64,000 nucleotides of DNA. It comes from Pseudomonas putida. GTDB taxonomy: Bacteria > Pseudomonadota > Gammaproteobacteria > Pseudomonadales > Pseudomonadaceae. The notes beneath the pieces were generated by a model. The model did no database searches. It was not told the origin of the DNA and saw only the letters and a program-made list of their open reading frames with translations. A program made the translations under genes and the position numbers. Below are positions 36,849 to 43,724 of this stretch, piece after piece; within the stretch, counting starts at the first letter, position 1; every line of letters begins with the position of its first letter. The stretch is from assembly GCA_041071465.1 (NCBI GenBank), contig CP163498.1, forward strand, positions 6,032,001 to 6,096,000. The letters run 5' to 3'.

Positions 36849-37271
36849 ATGACACAGATCACCAAACTGAAAACCGGCTCCAAATTCGAAGACATGGCCA
36901 GCTACTCCCGCCTGGTGGCGGTGGACAACTGGATTCACGTTTCCAACACCGCCGGGCGCAACCCGCAGACCCAGCTGATCCCGGAGGACGTGATCGAACA
37001 GACCCACCAGGTGTTCGCCAATATCGAAACCGCCTTGGCCGCGGTCGATGCCAGCCTGGCCGACGTCATCAATTCGCGGGTATTCATTCAGGACCCGGCC
37101 GATGTGCCGCAGGTCATGGACGTGATCGGCCAGAAGTTCCGCGGCATCGACCCGGCCACCACGGTCACCTGCCCGCCGTTGGGCTCCACCGTGTACAAGG
37201 TCGAGCTGGAAGTCACTGCCTACCGCGGTGCGGGGCAAGCGCAAGTGACCCTGATCCGCCTTGGCCAGTAA
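36849..37271 (+). CDS. RidA/YjgF/UK114-family protein
   Basis: A 140-residue member of the RidA superfamily, starting MTQITKLKTGSKFEDMASYSR and containing HVSNTAGRNPQ, VINSRVFIQDPAD and GSTVYKVELEVTA. RidA hydrolyses reactive enamine/imine intermediates. The classic RidA arginine appears to be missing at its usual place near the C terminus, so this is probably a Rid-like subgroup. It lies between the cyclodeaminase-like gene and an FAD oxidase, which release imines, so quick hydrolysis to the aldehyde is the likely job. Confidence 0.85.
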   Translation: MTQITKLKTGSKFEDMASYSRLVAVDNWIHVSNTAGRNPQTQLIPEDVIEQTHQVFANIETALAAVDASLADVINSRVFIQDPADVPQVMDVIGQKFRGIDPATTVTCPPLGSTVYKVELEVTAYRGAGQAQVTLIRLGQ

Positions 37272-37312
37272 AACCGCTGGCTGCCGCTGAGCACTCCTCT
37301 GCCCGAACCACA

Positions 37313-38620
37313 ATGAGTAAAGCCATGTCTCCCACGATCGCCCCCGTGCAAACCAGCACCCGCCACCCCGCCGCCACGACTGTGGTGATCATCGGTGGCG
37401 GCATCATCGGCCTGACTGCCGCACTGACGCTCGCCGAGCGCAACATACCGGTGGTGGTGCTGGAAAAGGGGCGCATCGCTGGCGAGCAGTCGTCGCGCAA
37501 CTTGGGCTGGGTGCGCAAGACCAACCGTCACGCCCACGACATCCCCCTGGCACTGGCGGCCGACCGGCTGTGGGCCGAGATGCCAGCGCGCGTAGGCAGT
37601 GACGTTGGCTATCGCCAGGCGGGCATCATGTTCATCGGCCGCAACGACACGCAGATGGGCATGCATGAAGGCTGGCTTAAAAGTGTCGAGGCGCTGGGCC
37701 TGGATTCGCGCCTGCTGAGCGCGCGTGAAATCGCCCAGAAAGTGCCGGGTGGTCGGGCGGATTGGGCAGGCGGCATCTTCACACCCTCCGATGCCCGCGC
37801 AGAACCGACGCTGGCCGCCAGCGCCATCGCCGGTGCGGCCATTGCCAAAGGCGCGGTAGTGGTGGAGAACTGCGCGGTGCGTACGCTGGTCACCGCAACC
37901 GGCCGTATCAGCGGGGTGGTCACCGAGCAAGGCGAAATCCGCTGCGACCAGGTATTGCTGGCCGGTGGCCTATGGTCGCGCAAGTTCCTCGGCAACCTGG
38001 GCATCAACCTGCCGACCTTGCCGCTGACCTGTTCCGTGCTGCGCACCGAGCCAATGGACGGGCCTACCGATATCGCCGTCGGCGCACCGGACTTTTCGTT
38101 TCGCAAGCACAAGGACGGCGGTTACATCATCACCCAGCGCGGCGCACTGGATGCTTTCCTCACCCTCGACCACCTGCTGCTGGGCAAGCGTTACCTGCCC
38201 CAGCTGCGTGCGCAGCGGGACTTTTTGCGCATCAGCTTTGGCAAATACTTCTTCAAGGACCTGGCCCTGGCCCGGCGTTGGAAAGCCACGGATGTGACCC
38301 CTTTCGAGCGCGTAAGGGTACAAGACCCACACGCCAACCCAGCACTCAACGACGAGGCCATGCGCAACCTCAAAGCGGCCTGGCCGGTATTCGAACAGGC
38401 ACGCATCGCCAGCGCCTGGGCTGGCACGATTGACGTCACCCCCGACTCCAACCCGGTAATCGGCCCGGTGGCCAGCATCCCAGGCCTGACCCTGGCCACC
38501 GGTTTTTCCGGGCATGGCTTCGGCACCTCGCCCGCTGCCGGCCAGTTGGCGGCGGACCTGGTATCCCAGGCTGCACCCCTGATTGACCCAAGCCCTTACC
38601 GCTTCGAGCGCTTCGCCTGA
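37313..38620 (+). CDS. FAD-dependent amine/D-amino-acid oxidase (DadA-like)
   Basis: A 435-residue DAO-family flavoenzyme. The FAD motif TVVIIGGGIIGLTAALTLAE lies at residues about 23-42, followed by EQSSRNLGWVRK, and GFSGHGFGTSPAAGQLAADL near the C terminus binds the flavin. It is the last gene of the porin-MFS-TynB-like-RidA-oxidase group and presumably makes the aldehyde that the dehydrogenase at 31143 oxidises. The start could also be 37325 (MSPTIAP). It differs clearly from the two PuuB-like oxidases in the window. Confidence 0.85.
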   Translation: MSKAMSPTIAPVQTSTRHPAATTVVIIGGGIIGLTAALTLAERNIPVVVLEKGRIAGEQSSRNLGWVRKTNRHAHDIPLALAADRLWAEMPARVGSDVGYRQAGIMFIGRNDTQMGMHEGWLKSVEALGLDSRLLSAREIAQKVPGGRADWAGGIFTPSDARAEPTLAASAIAGAAIAKGAVVVENCAVRTLVTATGRISGVVTEQGEIRCDQVLLAGGLWSRKFLGNLGINLPTLPLTCSVLRTEPMDGPTDIAVGAPDFSFRKHKDGGYIITQRGALDAFLTLDHLLLGKRYLPQLRAQRDFLRISFGKYFFKDLALARRWKATDVTPFERVRVQDPHANPALNDEAMRNLKAAWPVFEQARIASAWAGTIDVTPDSNPVIGPVASIPGLTLATGFSGHGFGTSPAAGQLAADLVSQAAPLIDPSPYRFERFA

Positions 38621-38708
38621 ACTAACACGCCAGGGTGGATGAACGTGCTGTACTCGGTGTACAGCCTACCCAATGGTGCCCTGGGCGCCAGTCCCGAAGG
38701 GAGATAGA

Positions 38709-38727
38709 GGGGGCGCTTCGCGCCCCC
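38709..38727. terminator. GC hairpin between convergent oxidase and TonB receptor
   Basis: GGGGGCG-CTTCG-CGCCCCC is a perfect 7-bp stem with a stable CTTCG loop. A second weaker hairpin (GCTGTAC/GTGTACAGC) precedes it near 38645. Neither has a T run, so termination strength is unsure. Confidence 0.6.
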
Positions 38728-38770
38728 AGCATCATCGCCGCGTGGAGCGACACCCAAGATGGCCACGAAG

Positions 38771-40879
38771 CTATCTGAACTGGTACTCCAACCCCGCCCC
38801 CGCATACCACGATCGCCCAGGCGCTGCCTCGTAATAACGCCCGTTGCTGTCGCCAACGATCACCGACCCCACATACTGCCGGTCGAACAGGTTGTCCAAA
38901 CGCACCAGTTGATGGAACGTCCAGGGCCCGACGTGCTGTTCGAAACGCGTCCGCCAGTTGAATACGGCATACGCAGGTGCCGGTTTGGCGTTGTTGCTGT
39001 CGTCCACATACACCTTGCTGCGGTATTGCCCTTCTACCCCCATGCTGACCGACGGAACGGGTTTCCACACCAGCTCGCCATACAGGTTGTCGAGCGGCAC
39101 ACCCGGCAGCCGGTTGCCACGTTCGATGGCCGAACTGACATCTTCGGCATAGCGCGCATCGGTGCGGGTGTACACCACCGTGGTCTGCCATTGCTCGCCC
39201 AGGTCACTCTGCAGGCTCGCCTCGAAACCGCGTCTTGTCGTGCGCCCTGCATTGCGATAACTGGTGCGGCCAGCCGTAGCGTTGGCAACGACGATTTCGT
39301 CATCGGTTTGAATTTCATACACCGCCGCATTCAAGCGCGTGCGTTCGCCCAGGCGATACTTCACACCCACTTCATACTGCATGCTGGTGGCAGGTTTGAG
39401 CCCGAAGTTGAAACGTTCGACCTCACCCGGCGCATAGGCCATTTCGGCCTGCGTGGGGGTTTCGAAACCTTTACCAACGCTTGCGTAGCCGCGCAGGTCG
39501 GGGGTGAACGCATACATCACCGACAGCGACGGGGTGGCCTGCTGGTACGTCTTCGAACCACTCGAATCACCGTTGGCCAGGTAATGGTCATCGACGCGCA
39601 TTTTCATGGTGCTGTAGCGCAGCCCCAGTTCGCTGGTCCAGTTGCCGATTTCCCAGTGCGCCTGCAGGTAGGGGTCCAGGCTGGTGGCCGTGTCCTGCTC
39701 GTCGCGGCGCAGTTCGCCCTTGACGCCCAACTGGTCGCCGCTGAAGTTCTGGTAGCCGCGGCGGTCATCCGTGCTCTGGTCGTAATCGGCGCCGACGGTG
39801 AACGTGAGGTTACCGGGCACCTCGACAACCGGCTGGATCCAGCGCAGGGTGCCGCCGTGGAATTCGCGGTCGAAGTCAACGACTCCGCCACCACGCTGCA
39901 CGTTTGAAGGTGCTTTTTCTGATATGGACAGGTACTGCACAACACTGCGTCGCCCCGCGTACAGGTTGAACTGCAATGTGGCATCACCGAAATAGCGCTC
40001 GTAGTTCATGCCCAGCTGTTGATGATCGATGCTTTTACGCGTGTTGTATTTCTCTGCCTCGACCGCGGTAGAACGAGGGTCGTGCTTGTAGGCATCCCAC
40101 TTCTGCCCCAGCGGGTCCTGCGTGTCGTTCTGCTCCAGGCTGCTGTAGATCAGCGCCATGCGCGAGTCGTCGTCGGGCTTGAAATTGACCTTGGCGAACG
40201 TCTGGTCGCGGCGTGCTGCACTGTGGTCGCGGTAACCATCGGTGTCCATGCGCGAGGCATCCAGCACGAAACCGGCGGTGTCGTTACCGCCCTCGGCGGA
40301 CAGGTGATTCTTGTTGAAGCCGTCACTGCCGAACGTGGTTTCAGCGCCAACGCGGGCCGGGCCCTGCCCGTCGCGGGTGAACATCTGGATCACGCCACCG
40401 GCGTTGCTGCCATACAACGTCGCAGCCGGGCCACGCAGCACCTCGATGCGCTCGGCCACGTCCAGGTTCAGTGTGGCTGCCTGCCCTTGCCCGTCGGGGG
40501 TACTGGCAGGAATACCATCGCTCAGCAACTTGATACCGCGCACACCGAACGCTGAACGGGCACCGTAGCCCCGTGAGGAAATCTGCAGGTCCTGGGCATA
40601 GTTCTGCCGGTTCTGCACCACCAGGCCGGGCACCTTGCTCAGCACTTCCGACAGGTTGACGCCAAGCTGGCCATCAGTGCCGTGGGACAGGTCAACGGTA
40701 TCGACCGAAAACGGCAGGTCAAAGCTGCTGGTGGGCGTGTAGGCGCCGGTAACCACCAGCGGATCCATGACGACGACATCGGGCGAATGGGCCCTGGCAA
40801 CGCTATTGGCGCTCATGCCGCCTGCAAACAGCAGGGCCAGGCTTGTAGATGAGGGAACACGAAAAAGAAATCGATACAT
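38771..40879 (-). CDS. TonB-dependent outer-membrane receptor (YncD/PqqU-like)
   Basis: A 702-residue receptor with signal peptide, TonB box region (VVMDPLVVTGAY), plug domain and 22-strand barrel ending in LEYQFR with terminal aromatic character. The plug signature NYAQDLQISSRGYGARSAFG and GIKLLSDGIPAS strongly recalls YncD, now known as the PQQ receptor PqqU. No Fur box is obvious upstream. It is convergent with the amine oxidase block and divergent from the DUF1654 gene. Ligand assignment is inference. Confidence 0.82.
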   Translation of the reverse strand: MYRFLFRVPSSTSLALLFAGGMSANSVARAHSPDVVVMDPLVVTGAYTPTSSFDLPFSVDTVDLSHGTDGQLGVNLSEVLSKVPGLVVQNRQNYAQDLQISSRGYGARSAFGVRGIKLLSDGIPASTPDGQGQAATLNLDVAERIEVLRGPAATLYGSNAGGVIQMFTRDGQGPARVGAETTFGSDGFNKNHLSAEGGNDTAGFVLDASRMDTDGYRDHSAARRDQTFAKVNFKPDDDSRMALIYSSLEQNDTQDPLGQKWDAYKHDPRSTAVEAEKYNTRKSIDHQQLGMNYERYFGDATLQFNLYAGRRSVVQYLSISEKAPSNVQRGGGVVDFDREFHGGTLRWIQPVVEVPGNLTFTVGADYDQSTDDRRGYQNFSGDQLGVKGELRRDEQDTATSLDPYLQAHWEIGNWTSELGLRYSTMKMRVDDHYLANGDSSGSKTYQQATPSLSVMYAFTPDLRGYASVGKGFETPTQAEMAYAPGEVERFNFGLKPATSMQYEVGVKYRLGERTRLNAAVYEIQTDDEIVVANATAGRTSYRNAGRTTRRGFEASLQSDLGEQWQTTVVYTRTDARYAEDVSSAIERGNRLPGVPLDNLYGELVWKPVPSVSMGVEGQYRSKVYVDDSNNAKPAPAYAVFNWRTRFEQHVGPWTFHQLVRLDNLFDRQYVGSVIVGDSNGRYYEAAPGRSWYAGAGLEYQFR

Positions 40880-40973
40880 GCGCAGCTTCCGGAAATTGCC
40901 GGTATTACACCAGACCAGCAGCGCCAGCGCGAACGCCAAGACGGGTTAACGCTGGATTTCCTCTGGCAAGCTG

Positions 40974-41014
40974 TTGCGATTTTACTTACAGTGAAATACT
41001 GTATGCACATACAG
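40974..41014 (+). promoter_or_regulatory. Promoter with overlapping LexA box (SOS)
   Basis: A sigma-70 promoter is visible: TTGCGA at 40974-40979, a 17-bp spacer, and TACTGT at 40997-41002. The sequence CTGTATGCACATACAG at 40999-41014 fits the LexA consensus CTGT-N8-ACAG and overlaps the -10 and start region. Repression by LexA and induction by DNA damage follow. Confidence 0.85.
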
Positions 41015-41032
41015 CAAAATAAGGAATTCCCT

Positions 41033-41275
41033 GTGTCCAGCACCGCCTCTGCCACCCCGAGCAGCTATGAACAGCTGGGTGTACGCATCCAGAAGATCAT
41101 CAACAGCCCCACCGCCCAGCGCAGCCGTGCGGCGCTGATCTTCCGCCTGGAACAGGAAAGCCCGGATGACTGGGAGACGCTGCTCGAGGAAATCGCCGAG
41201 AACGACAACGTCACCCTCGCCCACCGGGACGATGGCGGCGTGCAGATTTTCTGGACCGTGCCGAAGGAAGACTGA
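41033..41275 (+). CDS. DUF1654-family protein under LexA control
   Basis: An 80-residue protein with a GTG start, chosen because AAGGA lies 7 nt upstream; the earlier in-frame GTG at 40991 lies within the LexA box region. Sequence SYEQLGVRIQKIINSPTAQRSR and VTLAHRDDGGVQIFW match the Pseudomonas DUF1654 family as I remember it. Function is unknown. It lies 6 bp upstream of the endonuclease gene, so the two form an SOS operon. Confidence 0.82.
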   Translation: MSSTASATPSSYEQLGVRIQKIINSPTAQRSRAALIFRLEQESPDDWETLLEEIAENDNVTLAHRDDGGVQIFWTVPKED

Positions 41276-41281
41276 CCACGC

Positions 41282-41974
41282 ATGAGAGTTTCGCTTTTCG
41301 CTGCAACCTGCCTGCTGCTGACCGCCCCCTTTGTTCAAGCCGACGCCCCGCGTACCTTCCAGGAGGCCAAGAAGGTCGCCTGGAAGCTGTATGCGCCGCA
41401 ATCGACCGAGTTTTATTGCGGCTGCAAATACAAGGGCAACAAGGTCGACCTGGCGTCCTGTGGCTATGCCCCGCGCAAGAATGCCCAGCGCGCCTCGCGC
41501 ATCGAATGGGAGCACATCGTACCGGCATGGCAGATCGGCCATCAGCGCCAGTGCTGGCAGGCCGGCGGGCGCAAGCAGTGCGCGCAGCATGACGACGTGT
41601 ACAAGCGCGCCGAAGCTGACCTGCACAACCTGGTGCCCAGCATCGGCGAGGTCAACGGCGACCGCAGCAATTTCAGTTTCGGCTGGCTGCCCGAACAACG
41701 CGGCCAGTACGGCCGTTGCCTGACCCAGGTCGACTTCAAGGCCAAGAAGGTGATGCCGCGCCCTTCGATCCGCGGCATGATCGCGCGCACCTACTTCTAC
41801 ATGAGCCAGCAGTACAACCTGCGGTTGTCCAGCCAGGACCGCCAGCTGTTCGAGGCCTGGAACAAGACCTACCCGCCGCAAGCCTGGGAGCAGCAACGCA
41901 ACCAGCGAGTGGCCTGCGTGATGGGGCGGGGCAACGCGTTTGTCGGGCCGGTCAACCTCAAGGCCTGTGGCTGA
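41282..41974 (+). CDS. endA: Endonuclease I (EndA/NucM family), exported
   Basis: A 230-residue nuclease with a signal peptide (cleavage after VQA, residue 20). The catalytic beta-beta-alpha-metal motif is EWEHIVPAWQIGH, with the second part DLHNLVPSIGEVNGDRSNF containing the metal-binding asparagine. Eight or so cysteines in the mature protein suggest disulphides, as in Vibrio Vvn. It would degrade DNA in the periplasm or outside the cell. It is the second gene of an apparent LexA-controlled operon, an unusual setting for EndA. Confidence 0.92.
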   Translation: MRVSLFAATCLLLTAPFVQADAPRTFQEAKKVAWKLYAPQSTEFYCGCKYKGNKVDLASCGYAPRKNAQRASRIEWEHIVPAWQIGHQRQCWQAGGRKQCAQHDDVYKRAEADLHNLVPSIGEVNGDRSNFSFGWLPEQRGQYGRCLTQVDFKAKKVMPRPSIRGMIARTYFYMSQQYNLRLSSQDRQLFEAWNKTYPPQAWEQQRNQRVACVMGRGNAFVGPVNLKACG

Positions 41975-41977
41975 GCC

Positions 41978-42403
41978 TCACACCAGCGCCTGCAAGTAGG
42001 CGCTGGCTTCCCGATAGCGGGCCAGCCGCGCCAGGTCAGCGGGGCTTGGGCAGGGAATGCGTGAGAGGTCACTGTTGTCGGCCAGGTCGGCCAGCTTGAC
42101 GGTGCGCGCCAGCGGGTCATCGCCCAGGCGCACCACGAAGTCCTGGTAGGCCTCGCCCTCGCGGCGGCTTAGCGCCAGCAACGCGGCAAGGATTTTCAGC
42201 GCGAAGCCCTCGCGCGCCAGGTCGGACAGGGTCAGCGGGGTATCTTCGATCACATCGTGAAGCACCGCGACAATCCGTTGCTCGGGCGTGGCAACCCGCA
42301 TCATCACGCGTAACGGGTGGAGGATATAAGCCGCCCCACCCTTGTCGTATTGCCCTTCATGCGCCCTGGCGGCCACGGCAATGGCCCGCTCCAGTGTAGA
42401 CAT
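41978..42403 (-). CDS. HD-domain small alarmone hydrolase-like protein
   Basis: A 141-residue protein with only the HD hydrolase domain of RelA/SpoT. Motifs are AHEGQYDKGGAAYILHPLRV, the HD pair in VAVLHDVIEDTPLT, and VKLADLADN, which bind the metal and the guanosine. Such stand-alone enzymes (MESH1/SAH type) can remove pyrophosphate from (p)ppGpp. A GGGAGG ribosome site precedes the start at 42403. It is convergent with endA, 3 bp away. Confidence 0.85.
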   Translation of the reverse strand: MSTLERAIAVAARAHEGQYDKGGAAYILHPLRVMMRVATPEQRIVAVLHDVIEDTPLTLSDLAREGFALKILAALLALSRREGEAYQDFVVRLGDDPLARTVKLADLADNSDLSRIPCPSPADLARLARYREASAYLQALV

Positions 42404-42500
42404 GAGGCCCTCCCCGTCTGGCATCTCCCAACCCAAGCATAGCCAAACTTGTGTGAACAATGTCTAGTACAGGCCAGGCCGCCAACACTTCGGCATAGGC

Positions 42501-43070
42501 TTAGCGTGCTGCGCCGTGCTGAATGACCACCGAATCGGTACCCAGCTTGGCCATCACCTCGTCCCGGCGCGCCTGGGCCTCTTCGCGGGTCGGGAACGGC
42601 CCCATCAGCACCACCGGCTTGCCGTCGCGGTACTCCACCGAAGATGGGATGCCCTTCTCGATCAGCCGTGCGGTCATGTCGCTCAGCGCGCCCATGTTGG
42701 CGCCCTGCACCACTTCCACATCCCAACCCTGGGGCGCCGGCTGGTCGGCGAGCGCTTCGGCACGTCGCTGCAGGTCGGCACCGCCGCAAAGCTCGCGGAT
42801 ACGCAGGTTGTTGCCGGTGTCGTCGACGATGATGTCGTACTGGCCATCGCGCTTGATCGCCACATAGCTGCGATAGGCTTCGTATTGCCCGGCATCGTCC
42901 TTGCCGCGGACCTGGCCGCAAATGGTGCCCTGGGTGTCGATCCGTACGTTGCCGAACTTGGCAGTCTTGGGGTTGTGCAAGTGTTCGGCCACCTGCTTGT
43001 GCACGCCTTCGACCTCGTTCTCACAGCCCGCCAGGGCGAGCACTGCCATTACCACAGCCAGTTTGCGCAC
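42501..43070 (-). CDS. SPOR-domain lipoprotein
   Basis: A 189-residue protein with a GTG start, chosen because GGAGG lies 7 nt upstream. The lipobox LALAGC at residue about 17 marks a lipoprotein. Residues about 110-185 form a SPOR-type domain (WDVEVVQGANMGALSDM, VLMGPFPTREEAQARRDEV), which binds denuded glycan strands at septa. The middle part (KTAKFGNVRIDTQGTICGQV) is of unknown function. It is alone, upstream of the HD gene. Confidence 0.82.
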   Translation of the reverse strand: MRKLAVVMAVLALAGCENEVEGVHKQVAEHLHNPKTAKFGNVRIDTQGTICGQVRGKDDAGQYEAYRSYVAIKRDGQYDIIVDDTGNNLRIRELCGGADLQRRAEALADQPAPQGWDVEVVQGANMGALSDMTARLIEKGIPSSVEYRDGKPVVLMGPFPTREEAQARRDEVMAKLGTDSVVIQHGAAR

Positions 43071-43163
43071 GCGTGTACCTCCAGATTCGAAGGGGCGGAT
43101 TCTAGCATGGCGGGCCATACCCGAACCGCGACCAAACGTTACACGCTGCTTCGTGCGCAAATG

Positions 43164-43196
43164 AAAAAAGGGCGATCATTGCTGATCGCCCTTTTT
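43164..43196 (-). terminator. Terminator of tRNA-Val copy 1
   Basis: A stem GGGCGATCA/TGATCGCCC with a TTGC loop is bounded by A and T runs of five or six. It lies 5 bp after the tRNA 3' end on the minus strand. Confidence 0.9.
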
Positions 43197-43201
43197 CGAT
43201 T

Positions 43202-43278
43202 TGGTAGGCACAATTGGACTCGAACCAACGACCCCCACCATGTCAAGGTGGTGCTCTAACCAACTGAGCTATGTGCCT
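43202..43278 (-). tRNA. tRNA-Val(GAC), copy 1
   Basis: Seventy-seven bases with all parts of a cloverleaf: acceptor AGGCACA pairing TGTGCCT, D-arm AGCTCAGTTGGTTAGAGC, anticodon loop TTGACAT with GAC, T-arm GGTTCGAGTCC and encoded CCA. The minus-strand promoter is TTTACA (43316-43321)/TAGTAT (43293-43298) with a 17-bp spacer. Identical in sequence to copy 2. Confidence 0.97.
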
Positions 43279-43405
43279 GTCGTGTGGTGCGCATACTAGT
43301 GATCGAATGCGTACCTGTAAAGCTTTTTTTTGATAAAAATCAAAAACTTTCGGGGTTCGTGCACGAGGAGTCTATATGCGACTCGGGCCGGTCGCGAGCC
43401 CAATG

Positions 43406-43440
43406 AAAAAAGGGGTGACCCTTGCGGATCACCCCTTCTT
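43406..43440 (-). terminator. Terminator of tRNA-Val copy 2
   Basis: A stem AAGGGGTGA/TCACCCCTT with flanking A run follows the second tRNA gene by 5 bp on the minus strand. It resembles the terminator of copy 1 in placement, not in stem sequence. Confidence 0.88.
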
Positions 43441-43445
43441 CGATT

Positions 43446-43522
43446 TGGTAGGCACAATTGGACTCGAACCAACGACCCCCACCATGTCAAGGTGGTGCTC
43501 TAACCAACTGAGCTATGTGCCT
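43446..43522 (-). tRNA. tRNA-Val(GAC), copy 2
   Basis: Same 77-base sequence as copy 1, including the GAC anticodon and encoded CCA end. It has its own strong promoter and terminator, so the two genes are separate units. The 17 bp preceding each copy (read on the minus strand) are almost the same, which indicates a tandem duplication of about 244 bp. Confidence 0.97.
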
Positions 43523-43536
43523 GTCGTGTGGTGCGC

Positions 43537-43564
43537 ATTCTACGCATTCCAAAAACCCTGTCAA
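43537..43564 (-). promoter_or_regulatory. Sigma-70 promoter of tRNA-Val copy 2
   Basis: On the minus strand a perfect -35 TTGACA (43559-43564) and a -10 TAGAAT (43537-43542) are 16 bp apart. The expected start site lies just before the tRNA. Confidence 0.88.
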
Positions 43565-43724
43565 CACTTTTTTTCGCGCTAAGCTACTGAATCTTAAACT
43601 CTTTATATAAGGAGGGCCGACAAGCGCCCCGTAAAGGATTTTCACCAGACGACTAGCGGGTGTTTATTATTATTGATAGCATCGGTACATTCGTTAAAAA
43701 TATAAAACACGAGGTTCCTGCAGC

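Noticed and set aside
40991..41032. Earlier GTG start for the DUF1654 gene
   Set aside because: It would place the first codons inside the LexA box and the predicted transcription start; the GTG at 41033 has a proper AAGGA.
43202..43522. Genomic-island end at the tandem tRNA genes
   Set aside because: No integrase, no partial tRNA copy as attR, and genes on both sides look like core Pseudomonas genes.
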